This document shows positions 24,778-33,432 of a stretch of 64,000 nt of DNA, piece by piece. This DNA comes from JAJFJD01 sp965228425 (lineage in GTDB: Bacteria > Pseudomonadota > Alphaproteobacteria > UBA8366): contig OZ245815.1 in assembly GCA_965228425.1 (NCBI GenBank), forward strand, positions 372,001 through 436,000, given 5' to 3'. A program made the translations under genes and the position numbers. Within the stretch, counting starts at the first letter, position 1; each line of letters opens with the position of its first letter. The notes beneath the pieces are model-generated. The model made no database searches. It was given only the letters and a program-made list of their open reading frames with translations, and was not told where the DNA came from.

Positions 24778-25388
24778 TCGACGACGATCCCATGACCGCG
24801 CAAAGTGTCAAGCAGCGGCAGCAACGGCAGGCCGAGGATGGTGAAAAAATCGCCGTCGATCCGACTGAATAATTGCGCGCCCTTTCCCTCGAGCTGGTAG
24901 GCACCCACCGACCGGCAAACGTCGGCGCCGACACGGTCGAGATAGTCGTCGATAAACCCGTCGCTGAACTGCCGCATGGTCAGCCGCGCCCGGTCCACAT
25001 GTTGCCAGAGGCAAATACCGTCGCGGACGATCACTGCGGCGGTGACCAACTCGTGCGTCCTGCCGCGCAATGATTCGAGATGCCCGCGCGCCTGTGCGAC
25101 ATCCACCGGTTTATCGAACCAAACGCCCTCGCAATCGAGCATCTGATCCGCACCGATGACCAAACCGCCCGGATGCCGCTCTGCTGTTTCCTGCGCCTTT
25201 AGTTCGGCGAGCCGCACCGCGACCTGCGCCGCGTCCGCACCTTCGGCCTTCAGCGATCGTTTCACCTGGTCCTCGTCGACCGACGACGCATCCTGAATCG
25301 GATCGAGCCCCGCGTTGCGCAGGACCGTCAGCCGCGACTGGCTCGCCGAGGCAAGAATGAGCGTTGGCGTGCCGGACGGATCACGCAT
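24774..25388 (-). CDS. maf: Maf-family nucleotide pyrophosphatase
   Basis: Maf proteins hydrolyse non-canonical or modified nucleoside triphosphates to monophosphates, a house-cleaning role linked to division control. The 204-residue product has the LILASASQSRLTVL N-terminal phosphate-binding motif, the DQMLDCEG catalytic Asp segment and the C-terminal IDGDFFTILGLPL region. Whether it is the YceF or YhdE branch is uncertain. It overlaps PPSR by 8 bases upstream and aroE by 4 downstream. Confidence 0.94.
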   Translation of the reverse strand: MRDPSGTPTLILASASQSRLTVLRNAGLDPIQDASSVDEDQVKRSLKAEGADAAQVAVRLAELKAQETAERHPGGLVIGADQMLDCEGVWFDKPVDVAQARGHLESLRGRTHELVTAAVIVRDGICLWQHVDRARLTMRQFSDGFIDDYLDRVGADVCRSVGAYQLEGKGAQLFSRIDGDFFTILGLPLLPLLDTLRGHGIVVE

Positions 25389-26211
25389 CGTCGCCGCGGA
25401 TTTGTTCGTAGCGCTGCAAAATGGCCGCGGCGGTTTCCTCGATCGACCGGCGTGTCACGTCGACCACCGGCCAGTTATTCTTGGTGAACAATCGGCGCGC
25501 ATTGGCGACTTCTTCGCGCACGGTTTCCGGGTGCACATAGTCGGTATCGTCTTCCTGTGACAACTGCCGTAACCGGTTCTTGCGAAGTTGGATCAACCGT
25601 TCCGGCGTCTTCGTGAGCCCGATGATGACCGGACCGGTCTCCTTGTCGAGCGCGAAGAGTTCCGGCGGCGGATCGACACCGGGCACCAGCGGTACATTGG
25701 CGACCTTGAATCCCCGGTTCGCCACATACATCGACGTCGGTGTCTTCGACGTCCGCGAAACGCCAACAAGAATGATATCGGCATTGTGCAGATTCCAGAC
25801 GCCTTGCCCGTCGTCATGGTTCAAGGCGTAGGTCATCGCGTCGATCCGGTCGAAGTAATTTGCATCCAACACATGCTGGCGACCGGCTTCACCCTGGCTT
25901 TCCAATCCAAGGTAGGAACCCAGCGTGGCAATCACCGGATCCAATATCGGAATGCACGGCACGCCGAGATGACGGCAGCCATCCTGCAACGACGTCCGCA
26001 GCGCGTCGTTGACGATGGTGAACATCACGACACCGGGATGGTCGGCTACGCTGGCCAAGACTTTCTCGACATGGCCAGTGGTCCGCACCAGGGTCCAATG
26101 ATGCTCATGCGGTTCGACGCCTTCGAACTGCGACAGGCAAGCACGTGCGACACTATGTATCGTTTCCCCGGTCGCATCCGAAACCAGATGAAGATGAAAC
26201 TGTTTGACCAT
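25381..26211 (-). CDS. PEP synthase / pyruvate phosphate dikinase regulatory kinase-phosphorylase (DUF299)
   Basis: This bifunctional enzyme inactivates PPDK or PEP synthase by ADP-dependent phosphorylation and reactivates it by phosphorolysis. The P-loop-like motif GVSRTSKTPTSMYVANRG and the N-terminal FHLHLVSDATGETIHSVARA are diagnostic. I start at the ATG at 26211, where homology begins; the frame is open to 26334 with possible GTG starts at 26244 and 26238, so the true start is uncertain. It is the first leftward gene from the putative origin, as in Caulobacter-type origins where a gene of this type faces hemE. Confidence 0.93.
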   Translation of the reverse strand: MVKQFHLHLVSDATGETIHSVARACLSQFEGVEPHEHHWTLVRTTGHVEKVLASVADHPGVVMFTIVNDALRTSLQDGCRHLGVPCIPILDPVIATLGSYLGLESQGEAGRQHVLDANYFDRIDAMTYALNHDDGQGVWNLHNADIILVGVSRTSKTPTSMYVANRGFKVANVPLVPGVDPPPELFALDKETGPVIIGLTKTPERLIQLRKNRLRQLSQEDDTDYVHPETVREEVANARRLFTKNNWPVVDVTRRSIEETAAAILQRYEQIRGDDA

Positions 26212-26472
26212 GCCTTGGCCGTCGCCTTGTTCGCTCACATTCACCTTCGCTGAAACTCTGTTGATCGAATCTGGATAACATCGCCCGTGTAACGGAAGGA
26301 ACATTCTATTCGCGAAGCCGGATTCTTCGCACACAAGGTTTCCGCTTCCGGATAACTCTTACCCACCATCCCCGAGAACGCGAACCAATGATGTTGCGAT
26401 CGGGTTGTGCACGTCATTCACCGTGTGACCGACTCGCCATTTTCCTAGGACGGTGTGCTTCGGTTGATCCGC

Positions 26473-26481
26473 TTATACACA
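26473..26481 (+). promoter_or_regulatory. Consensus DnaA box TTATACACA
   Basis: Exact match to TTATNCACA within the putative origin; a one-mismatch copy, TCATGCACA, follows in the same orientation at 26492-26500, 19 bases on. Confidence 0.85.
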
Positions 26482-26560
26482 AGGCGCTCAATCATGCACA
26501 GCGTGCTGGGGATAGGATTCTGTTTACGGTGATCCCCATGACTCACCGCAGCACTACTAC

Positions 26561-26625
26561 TACAACATTACTTTTAATAATTAATATGGTAGGGAAGGGA
26601 AAATTTATGGCTCGAAATTTACACC
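26561..26625. other. AT-rich stretch, candidate DNA unwinding element
   Basis: The segment is much richer in A and T than its surroundings, with a TTTTAATAATTAATAT core at 26572-26587 and an AAAATTTA block at 26600-26607, immediately beside the DnaA-box cluster and next to hemE. Confidence 0.6.
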
Positions 26626-26641
26626 AAAGCGACATGGCTCC

Positions 26642-27691
26642 GTGACGATCGAACGCAAATCTTTCCTCCGAGTGTTGGGCGGCGAAACCTGTATGCCGCC
26701 GCCGATCTGGCTCATGCGTCAGGCGGGCCGTTATCTTGCGGAGTATCGAAAAATCCGCGCGGAGGTCGGGAGCTTCCTCGATCTTTGCTACTCGCCGGAA
26801 CACGCGACGGAAGTAACGTTGCAGCCGATCCGCCGGTTTGGGTTCGATGCGGCGATCCTGTTTTCGGATATCCTGGTCGTGCCGCATGGGCTCGGTCAGG
26901 AGGTTCGTTTCGTCGAAGGCGAGGGACCGAAACTGTCGCCGATCCGCAGCGGGTCGGACATGTCGGGTTTATCGCTGACGGCGATGCAATCCGCGTCGGG
27001 ACCGCTGGAGCCCGTGTATGAAGCGGTCGGCCGCATCCGCGAAGCCTTGCCGGCGGAGACCGCGTTGATCGGGTTTGCCGGCGCGCCGTGGACCGTGGCG
27101 GCCTATATGGTGGAAGGCGGCACGAGCCGCGATTTCCATGCGATCAAATCCTGGGCGCTGACCGACCCGGACGGGTTCGGCGCGTTGATGGATCTATTGG
27201 TCGAGGCGACGGCAGAACATCTGTCACGCCAGGTGAATGCCGGGGCCGACGCGGTCCAAATCTTCGATAGCCATGCGGGTGTCCTGCCCGACGGTGCTTT
27301 CGAGAAATGGATCATCGAACCCACCGCACGAATCGTCGCGGCGCTGCGGGACAAGCATCCGAATTTCCCGATCATCGGATTTCCGCGCGGGGCGGGTCTG
27401 CGCTATCCGGATTACGCGGCGAAGACCGGTGTTACCGCTGTCGGGCTCGACAGCGTTGTGCCCGTGGCCTGGGCGCGGGATGCGCTGCAAAGCCAATTGC
27501 CGGTGCAAGGCAATCTCGACCCGGTCTATCTGCTGGCCGGTGGCGCCAAGATGTTGACCGCGGCGGACCGGATTCTGGATGCCTTGGGCGGGGGACCGTT
27601 CATCTTCAATCTCGGTCACGGCGTCATCAAGGAAACCCCGCCCGACCATGTGACGGCGCTGATCGAGCATATCAGAGCCCGAACAACATGA
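26642..27691 (+). CDS. hemE: Uroporphyrinogen decarboxylase
   Basis: HemE decarboxylates uroporphyrinogen III to coproporphyrinogen III in haem synthesis. The 349-residue protein has the PPIWLMRQAGRYLAEYR motif with the conserved Arg residues, the FSDILVVPHGLGQ catalytic Asp region and the FNLGHGV C-terminal signature. It begins with GTG at 26642; no strong ribosome-binding site is visible. It overlaps hemH by 4 bases and is the first rightward gene from the putative origin, as in Caulobacter and Rickettsia. Confidence 0.97.
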   Translation: MTIERKSFLRVLGGETCMPPPIWLMRQAGRYLAEYRKIRAEVGSFLDLCYSPEHATEVTLQPIRRFGFDAAILFSDILVVPHGLGQEVRFVEGEGPKLSPIRSGSDMSGLSLTAMQSASGPLEPVYEAVGRIREALPAETALIGFAGAPWTVAAYMVEGGTSRDFHAIKSWALTDPDGFGALMDLLVEATAEHLSRQVNAGADAVQIFDSHAGVLPDGAFEKWIIEPTARIVAALRDKHPNFPIIGFPRGAGLRYPDYAAKTGVTAVGLDSVVPVAWARDALQSQLPVQGNLDPVYLLAGGAKMLTAADRILDALGGGPFIFNLGHGVIKETPPDHVTALIEHIRARTT

Positions 27692-28740
27692 GCGAACGTC
27701 TCGCGGTGGTGTTGTTCAATCTGGGCGGACCCGACCGGCTGGAAGCGGTCCAGCCATTCCTGTTCAATCTGTTTAACGACCCGGCGATCATCGCTCTGCC
27801 GCAACCGTTTCGGTGGGCCATCGCGAAACTGATATCGTCGCGCCGCGCGCCCATCGCGCAGGAGATTTACGAAGAGTTGGGTGGCGGGTCGCCGCTGTTG
27901 GCGAACACCGAGGCACAGGCCAGCGCCTTGCAGAATGCCGTTGCTGCGCGGTCCGGCGGTGCGATGGAGTTCCGGTGCTTCATCGCGATGCGCTATTGGC
28001 ACCCGTTGACCGAACAGACGGTCGCGGACGTTCAGGCCTGGAATCCGGACCGTATTCTGTTGTTGCCGCTCTATCCGCAATACTCGACGACAACGACCGA
28101 ATCCTCGATCTTGGCATGGCGGCGGGCGGCGGCAAAGGCAAGATTATCCGTCCCGACCGCGACCGTTTGCTGTTACCCGGTGCTCGATGGTTTCATCGCC
28201 GCGTCCGCCGAATTGTTGCGCAAAACGCTTCGCTCCGCCGGTGACGGCGTGAAGCCGCGGGTGCTGTTCTCGGCGCATGGCCTGCCGCAGAAGGTGATCG
28301 ACCGCGGCGATCCATACCAGTATCAAGTTGAGCGGACTGCCGCCGCCATCGTGGCGGCGCTGCCGGAGGAAGGGTTCGACTGGACCGTCTGCTATCAAAG
28401 CCGCGTGGGTCCGCTGGAATGGATCAAACCGTATACGGAAGATGAAATCCGCCGTGCCGGTGACGAGGGCGTGCCGCTGATCGTCATGCCGATCGCCTTC
28501 GTGTCGGAGCATTCGGAAACGCTTGTCGAACTGGATATCGAGTATCGCGAATTGGCCGAGGAAGCCGGCGTGCCGGGGTACGAGCGTGTTTCGACCGTGT
28601 CGAGCGATTCCGATTTCATCGATGGACTTGCGAAACTGGTTGACGAAACGCGGCAATCGCTTCAGGACGTCAGCGCTGCCGGCGGCGCGCGGCTCTGTCC
28701 TGCCGACCGGCAATGCTGCGGGTACCTACAGCTCGGCTGA
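27688..28740 (+). CDS. hemH: Ferrochelatase
   Basis: HemH inserts Fe(II) into protoporphyrin IX at the membrane face. The 350-residue product has FNLGGPD at the N-terminus, the catalytic His in LFSAHGLPQK, and PIAFVSEHSETLVELDIEY with the conserved Glu. The C-terminus ends in a cysteine cluster (CPADRQCCG) like that of ferrochelatases with a [2Fe-2S] cluster; an upstream CC pair (TVCCYPVL) could supply the fourth ligand. The ATG overlaps the hemE stop. Confidence 0.96.
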   Translation: MSERLAVVLFNLGGPDRLEAVQPFLFNLFNDPAIIALPQPFRWAIAKLISSRRAPIAQEIYEELGGGSPLLANTEAQASALQNAVAARSGGAMEFRCFIAMRYWHPLTEQTVADVQAWNPDRILLLPLYPQYSTTTTESSILAWRRAAAKARLSVPTATVCCYPVLDGFIAASAELLRKTLRSAGDGVKPRVLFSAHGLPQKVIDRGDPYQYQVERTAAAIVAALPEEGFDWTVCYQSRVGPLEWIKPYTEDEIRRAGDEGVPLIVMPIAFVSEHSETLVELDIEYRELAEEAGVPGYERVSTVSSDSDFIDGLAKLVDETRQSLQDVSAAGGARLCPADRQCCGYLQLG

Positions 28741-28754
28741 CGAGGGGGCCGGTC

Positions 28755-29183
28755 ATGGAAATCTATCAGTGGATAAAAGCGTTGCACCTGATCAGCGTGA
28801 TCGCATGGATGGCCGGCCTGCTCTACCTGCCGCGACTCTACGTCTATCACTGCGACGCGCAGCCCGGATCGGACAAGTCTGAAACCTTCAAGGTCATGGA
28901 ACGCCGGTTGCTGCGGGCGATCATGAATCCGGCGATGATCGCCGCTTATGTGTTCGGCTTCTGGTTGCTGTATTTGAGCGAGGCGTGGACCGAACCCTGG
29001 ATGATCGTCAAGTTGGTGCTGATCGCGGCCATGACGCTGGCGCATCATTCGATGGCGTTGTGGCGGAAGGATTTCGAGGCCGATCGCAACACGCGCAGCG
29101 TCAAGTTCTATCGCATCGCCAACGAGGTGCCGACGGTTCTGATGATCGGCATCGTCATTCTGGTGATCGTGCAGCCTTTTTAG
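28755..29183 (+). CDS. hemJ: HemJ-type protoporphyrinogen IX oxidase
   Basis: A 142-residue membrane protein with four hydrophobic helices and the conserved His in IYQWIKALHLISVIAWMAGLLYLPRLYVYH (H11). HemJ is the oxygen-dependent or quinone-linked protoporphyrinogen oxidase of many alphaproteobacteria. It follows hemH by 14 bases, giving the last steps of haem synthesis in one run (hemE-hemH-hemJ), although HemJ acts before HemH. The ATG at 28755 is preferred by homology. Confidence 0.94.
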   Translation: MEIYQWIKALHLISVIAWMAGLLYLPRLYVYHCDAQPGSDKSETFKVMERRLLRAIMNPAMIAAYVFGFWLLYLSEAWTEPWMIVKLVLIAAMTLAHHSMALWRKDFEADRNTRSVKFYRIANEVPTVLMIGIVILVIVQPF

Positions 29184-29206
29184 AGGCTTTCTGAGGCACC
29201 GTTGAC

Positions 29207-29229
29207 GGTAAAGAAATATTTACCATTTT
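29207..29229 (+). terminator. Hairpin with downstream T-rich tract after hemJ
   Basis: GGTAAA (29207-29212) and TTTACC (29219-29224) form a 6-bp stem with a 6-base loop, followed by ATTTTT. A modest intrinsic-terminator candidate between hemJ and rho; the stem is weak. Confidence 0.4.
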
Positions 29230-29465
29230 TCGGATATTGTTCTTGTCCGCGACATACTTTTGAGTATAGTTCGCGAAACGGTCGGCGGTAATCGCTTCGC
29301 CGGCGTTCGGTGAACCCGGACGCAGGTACGATAAGTCCCCGCATTGGACCGGTCTCCCAACGATACGATTTCCGACAAAGAACGACGGTTTCCCGCCACA
29401 GGCGGAACCATCTTAATAAAAAGCGAAATCCGCACTCCGCACAGGCTTCACATAGCGGCAGATCC

Positions 29466-30749
29466 ATGAAATTTGATGATGTTCACCTCCACGACCTGAA
29501 GCAGAAAGCTCCGGCCGAACTTCTCGGAATAGCAGAAGAGCTGGAGATCGAAAACGCCAGTACCCTGCGAAAGCAGGACATGATGTTCGCCATTCTCAAG
29601 GAGTTGGCCGAACAAGACGTGCCGATCACCGGCGATGGCGTGCTCGAGGTGCTGCAGGACGGTTTCGGCTTCCTGCGGTCGCCGGAATCGAACTACCTCC
29701 CCGGACCCGACGATATCTACGTCAGCCCCAGTCAGGTGCGGCGGTTCGGGCTGCGAACCGGCGATACGGTCGAAGGCACGATTCGCGCGCCGAAGGACGG
29801 CGAGCGGTATTTCGCGCTGCTGAAGGTGAACAAGGTCAATTTCGACGACCCGGAGCATGTGCGGCACCGCATCAACTTCGACAATCTGACGCCGTTGTAC
29901 CCCGACGAGAAACTGGGCCTCGAGATCGACGATGCAAAGGCCGATCCGAAGAAACAGGATCAGACCTGCCGCGTCATCGAATTGGTAGCACCACTCGGCA
30001 AGGGGCAGCGTGGCTTGATCGTCGCGCAGCCGCGCACCGGCAAGACCGTGATCATGCAGAACATCGCGCATGCGATCACCGAAAACCATCCCGAGGTCTA
30101 TCTCATCGTGCTGCTGATCGACGAGCGGCCCGAGGAAGTCACAGACATGGACCGGTCGGTGAAGGGCGAGGTCGTCAGCTCTACCTTCGACGAACCGGCG
30201 GCGCGCCACGTTCAGGTCGCTGAAATGGTTATCCAGAAGGCGAAACGCCTGGTCGAGCACAAGCGCGACGTGGTGATCCTGCTCGATTCGATCACCCGCC
30301 TGGCGCGCGCCTACAACACGGTGGTGCCGAGTTCGGGCAAGGTGTTGACCGGCGGTGTCGACGCCAACGCGTTGCAACGGCCGAAACGCTTCTTCGGTGC
30401 GGCGCGGAATATCGAAGAGGGCGGGTCGCTGACCATCATCGCGACCGCGCTGATCGATACCGGCAGCCGGATGGACGAAGTGATCTTCGAAGAATTCAAG
30501 GGCACGGGTAACTCGGAAATCGTGCTCGACCGCAAACTGTCCGACAAGCGGACCTTCCCGGCGATCGATATCCAGAAGTCCGGTACCCGGAAGGAAGAAC
30601 TCCTGGTCGACAAGGGCACCCTCTCGAAGATGTGGGTGCTGCGCCGCATCCTGCTGCCGATGGGGCTCACCGACGCGATGGAGTTCCTGCTCGAGAAGCT
30701 CAAGCATTCGAAGAACAACAACGATTTCTTCGATTCGATGAATCAGTAG
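29466..30749 (+). CDS. rho: Transcription termination factor Rho
   Basis: Rho is the hexameric RNA helicase that ends transcription at untranslated C-rich RNA. The 427-residue protein has the N-terminal RNA-binding domain (LLGIAEELEIENASTLRKQDMMFAILKEL), the cold-shock-like GDGVLEVLQDGFGFLRS primary site, Walker A PRTGKT near residues 189-194 with GQRGLIV before it, and DSITRLARAYN. The ATG at 29466 gives normal length. About 280 bases upstream have no gene; Rho commonly autoregulates through its leader, but no element was identified here. Confidence 0.98.
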   Translation: MKFDDVHLHDLKQKAPAELLGIAEELEIENASTLRKQDMMFAILKELAEQDVPITGDGVLEVLQDGFGFLRSPESNYLPGPDDIYVSPSQVRRFGLRTGDTVEGTIRAPKDGERYFALLKVNKVNFDDPEHVRHRINFDNLTPLYPDEKLGLEIDDAKADPKKQDQTCRVIELVAPLGKGQRGLIVAQPRTGKTVIMQNIAHAITENHPEVYLIVLLIDERPEEVTDMDRSVKGEVVSSTFDEPAARHVQVAEMVIQKAKRLVEHKRDVVILLDSITRLARAYNTVVPSSGKVLTGGVDANALQRPKRFFGAARNIEEGGSLTIIATALIDTGSRMDEVIFEEFKGTGNSEIVLDRKLSDKRTFPAIDIQKSGTRKEELLVDKGTLSKMWVLRRILLPMGLTDAMEFLLEKLKHSKNNNDFFDSMNQ

Positions 30750-31078
30750 CGGGAATCAGGGGGGAAATCATAGCGGGTTCCGCTACCCCCATTACGCACG
30801 ACTTCGCGCCGGCTGGACCAGGTTCCGCCGGCGCTGTTCGTTTCGGGAAACCCGCGCATTCCGGGGACTTCCACCGGTTTACCTTCACATGCAGTTAGAG
30901 TTTCTACATCTAGTGGGTTAAGCCTTCGGAAGCCACCAGATGGGCGATTCGACCGTTTGCGGCACGGATTTATTAATCCACCCTCGACGGGCGCCCGATT
31001 TTTAATTCACGCTGGGTCCGCGCCAGAAAAAAGGCGGGATCCGTAAAATCCCGCCTTCGTTCAGGTTGATCGGCCCGG
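30750..31078. other. Intergenic region after rho with small hairpins
   Basis: A 329-base gap between convergent rho and the quinone-oxidoreductase gene. It has a 6-bp triloop hairpin (TAGCGG/CCGCTA, 30771-30785), a GC-rich palindrome GGGCGCCC (30988-30995) followed by ATTTTT, and the strong terminator at 31027-31057. I see no convincing ORF, tRNA or conserved small RNA. Confidence 0.5.
31027..31057 (-). terminator. Rho-independent terminator of the quinone oxidoreductase gene
   Basis: Arms AAGGCGGGAT (31031-31040) and ATCCCGCCTT (31048-31057) form a 10-bp perfect stem with a 7-base loop. Read leftward it ends in a run of T, as an intrinsic terminator should, 22 bases after the stop of the oxidoreductase gene. 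Confidence 0.85.
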
Positions 31079-32047
31079 CTACGGAATCAGGATCGTCGAT
31101 CCGGTCGTCCGGCGGCCCTCCAGCGCACGGTGCGCCTTCGCCGTATCCTTCAATTTGAAGGTCTGGTCGACCCGGATCTTGAGGCCGTTCTTGACCGCGC
31201 GGAACAAGGCCCGGGCGCTCTTTTGCAGGTCGTCGTCGGCGGCGACATAGGTCATCAGCGTCGGGCGGGTGAAGTAGAGCGACCCTTTCTGCCCCAAGAT
31301 GCCGGTGTTGAACGGCGGCACCGGGCCGGACGCGTTGCCGAAGGACACCAATAGGCCGCGCGGCGCGAGGCAGTCGAGCGACGATTCGAAGGTCGACGCA
31401 CCGACCGAGTCATAGACCACCGGCACGCCCTTGCCGCGGGTGATCTTCTCGACGCGCTTGACGAGGTTTTCCTTTTTGTAGAGCACCGGGTAGGTACAGC
31501 CGTGGCGTTTCGCCAGCTTGGCCTTGGCGTCGGACCCGACGGTGCCGATCACCTTGACGCCGAGCTGCTTAAGCCATTGGCAGGCGATCAACCCGACGCC
31601 GCCGGCCGCGGCGTGGAAGACCACGGTCTCGCCCTTCTTCACCCGGTAGGTGCGGCGGATCAGGTATTCGGCGGTCAGGCCTTTCAACATCATCGCCGCC
31701 GCCTGCTGATCGCTGATCCAGCTCGGCAGTTTGACGACGCGGTTGGCCGGCACCACGCGGATATCCGTGTAGGATCCTGGGATCGTGCAATAGGCGACAC
31801 GGTCGCCTTCCTTCAATCCCTTCACGCCGCGGCCGACGGCATCGACGACACCGGCGGCTTCCATGCCGATCGTCGCGGGCAGGTCCATCGGGTACAGCCC
31901 CGACCGGTGGTAGGTGTCGATGAAGTTGAGACCGACCGCGGTCTGTTGAATCCGGATTTGCCCCGCCTTGGGGCTTTGGAGGGGAACCTCCTCGAATTTG
32001 AGGACCTCGGGCCCTCCCGATTTGTGCATGCGAATAGCGTGCGGCAT
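31079..32047 (-). CDS. NADPH:quinone oxidoreductase (MDR family, QOR-like)
   Basis: A 322-residue zeta-crystallin-type quinone oxidoreductase. It has the IRMHKSGGPEVLKFEEV N-terminus, VGLNFIDTYHRSGLYP, the NADPH-binding HAAAGGVGLIACQWLKQLG Rossmann motif, and no zinc ligands, as expected for QOR. It would perform one-electron or two-electron reduction of quinones in the cytoplasm. The ATG at 32047 is the homologous start; upstream frame is non-homologous. A strong terminator follows. Confidence 0.93.
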   Translation of the reverse strand: MPHAIRMHKSGGPEVLKFEEVPLQSPKAGQIRIQQTAVGLNFIDTYHRSGLYPMDLPATIGMEAAGVVDAVGRGVKGLKEGDRVAYCTIPGSYTDIRVVPANRVVKLPSWISDQQAAAMMLKGLTAEYLIRRTYRVKKGETVVFHAAAGGVGLIACQWLKQLGVKVIGTVGSDAKAKLAKRHGCTYPVLYKKENLVKRVEKITRGKGVPVVYDSVGASTFESSLDCLAPRGLLVSFGNASGPVPPFNTGILGQKGSLYFTRPTLMTYVAADDDLQKSARALFRAVKNGLKIRVDQTFKLKDTAKAHRALEGRRTTGSTILIP

Positions 32048-32099
32048 TTCAATGAATCCCGTTTTATCGTTGAAAGAAATAGTTTCGGTCGCGGCGCGC

Positions 32100-32792
32100 T
32101 TAGGAAAGGTTTTCCCTAAAGCAGGCGAGCGTGCGTTCGTCGGCGAGATTGGCCGCCGCCGCGTCGTAGTTGACGCCGTTGTTGCGTGCGAAAGCGTGAT
32201 CGACGCCGGGATAGTTGTGGACCGCGACATGCGCGTGCCCCTTCAGCCCGTCGTTGATCTTGGCCTGCGCCTCCTTCGAGACGAAGCCGTCCTCTTCCGC
32301 GATGTGCAGGATCGTCGGCGTGGTGATGGCCGACGCCTTGTCGAGTTGCTCGTCGATGCCGACGCCGTAGTAGGAGACGTTGCAGTCGGAATCCGAGTCT
32401 GCGGCCATCAGGTAGACCAGCAACCCGCCGAGGCAAAACCCGACGGTGCCGGCCTTGCCGTTACAGCCGTCGACCCCGCGCAAATGCGCGAGCGACGCTT
32501 TCAGATCCTCGACGCCCTTCGGCACATCGAAGCCTTGATACAGTTCGAAGGCGCGCGCCCATTCCTCTTCCGACTGGTCGGTGAGCTGGATGCCCGGCTC
32601 CTGCCGCCAGAAGATGTCGGGGCAGAGGGCGAAATAGCCTTGCGCGGCGAGATGATCGCAATGGTCGCGCATGTCCTTGTTCACGCCGAAGATTTCCTGG
32701 ATGACGAGGATACCGCCGCCGCTGCCGCTGGAAGGCGTGGCGAGATATCCGGAGAAGTCGCCGTCGGCGCCGTTGATGGTGATGTCTGGCAT
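32100..32792 (-). CDS. Dienelactone hydrolase family protein
   Basis: A 230-residue alpha/beta hydrolase of the DLH family. Catalytic triad: C120 in GFCLGG, Asp in the EEDGFVS loop and His in YPGVDHAFAR. DLH enzymes open dienelactones in aromatic ring-cleavage pathways, but many homologues have other ester substrates, and no catabolic genes are adjacent. It lies 52 bases upstream of the oxidoreductase gene in the same direction. Confidence 0.92.
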   Translation of the reverse strand: MPDITINGADGDFSGYLATPSSGSGGGILVIQEIFGVNKDMRDHCDHLAAQGYFALCPDIFWRQEPGIQLTDQSEEEWARAFELYQGFDVPKGVEDLKASLAHLRGVDGCNGKAGTVGFCLGGLLVYLMAADSDSDCNVSYYGVGIDEQLDKASAITTPTILHIAEEDGFVSKEAQAKINDGLKGHAHVAVHNYPGVDHAFARNNGVNYDAAAANLADERTLACFRENLS

Positions 32793-32852
32793 GGTCCCTG
32801 TTCCTTAAGTTCCCTTAGTCCCTGTCACGAGCCCGTGTTGCGGACTCTTTCG

Positions 32853-32870
32853 CGGTCCGGTCCCGGACCG
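32853..32870. repeat. GC-rich palindrome between dienelactone hydrolase and ogt
   Basis: CGGTCCGG (32853-32860) and CCGGACCG (32863-32870) are perfect inverted arms separated by two bases. It lies upstream of the hydrolase start; it may be a hairpin after ogt or an operator. No T-tract follows. Confidence 0.4.
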
Positions 32871-32962
32871 ACCCTGTTGATTGCGCGCACCGTTCTTTTC
32901 GTCGTCGCCATTCACGCGCCGTGCGGTGCGCGGCGGCAGAATATCCCGCGTGCTCGGGCTTG

Positions 32963-33430
32963 TCACCGGTAGGCGGCGAACAGATCGTCATGCGCTTCAT
33001 GCGCCAGCAGCCAGCGCTTGGTCGGCGCGCCCTCGCCGCCGGAGAAACCGCCGAGCTTGCCACCCGCCGCGACGACGCGGTGGCAGGGCACGATGATCGG
33101 GATGGTGTTCTGGCCGCAGCCTTGGCCGACTGCCTGCGGCGGCATGCCGATCGCCTTGGCGATGTCGCCGTAGGTGCGGGTGAGGCCGAAGGGGATGTCG
33201 AGCATCGCCTGCCGCATCGACTGTTGGAAGGGTGTGGCCGGCGCGGCGAAAGGGAGATCGAAATCCTTGCGGTCGCCGGCGAAATATTCGGCCACTTGAT
33301 CCGCCGCCGTTTGCAGCAGAGTCGTCGGATCTTCGGTAACGCCGGCCTCGAACCGCAGTTCGGCGATCGCGCCGTCCCGTTCGAGGACGGTGAGGGGGCC
33401 GAGTGGCGAGTCGAACGTCAGCGACGGCAT
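32963..33430 (-). CDS. ogt: Methylated-DNA--protein-cysteine methyltransferase
   Basis: Suicide repair protein that moves the methyl group from O6-methylguanine to its own cysteine. The 155-residue product has the active-site motif IIVPCHRVVA (C116), the RTYGDIAKAIGMPPQAVG helix-turn-helix that inserts into DNA, and the GKLGGFSGG end. No Ada N-terminal domain is present. The ATG at 33430 is the homologous start; it lies two bases after the DUF255 gene in the same direction. Confidence 0.95.
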   Translation of the reverse strand: MPSLTFDSPLGPLTVLERDGAIAELRFEAGVTEDPTTLLQTAADQVAEYFAGDRKDFDLPFAAPATPFQQSMRQAMLDIPFGLTRTYGDIAKAIGMPPQAVGQGCGQNTIPIIVPCHRVVAAGGKLGGFSGGEGAPTKRWLLAHEAHDDLFAAYR

Positions 33431-33432
33431 TT

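Larger units (their letters stand above)
26212..26641. other. oriC: Putative chromosomal replication origin (oriC)
   Basis: This 430-base gap between leftward PPSR and rightward hemE holds a consensus DnaA box (26473-26481), one-mismatch boxes TCATGCACA (26492-26500) and TTATCCAGA on the minus strand (26270-26278), a two-mismatch box (26347-26355), inverted weak W-type boxes TGGGGA (26507-26512) and TCCCCA (26533-26538), and five GANTC methylation sites (26267, 26321, 26431, 26516, 26540). An AT-rich stretch at about 26561-26625 is a possible unwinding element. Flanking genes match the Caulobacter-type Cori neighbourhood. Function is inferred, not shown. Confidence 0.85.

Noticed and set aside
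26388..26645. Small rightward open frame in the origin region
   Set aside because: 85 residues with a Thr repeat, no ribosome-binding site, and it sits over the DnaA boxes; best read as non-coding origin DNA.
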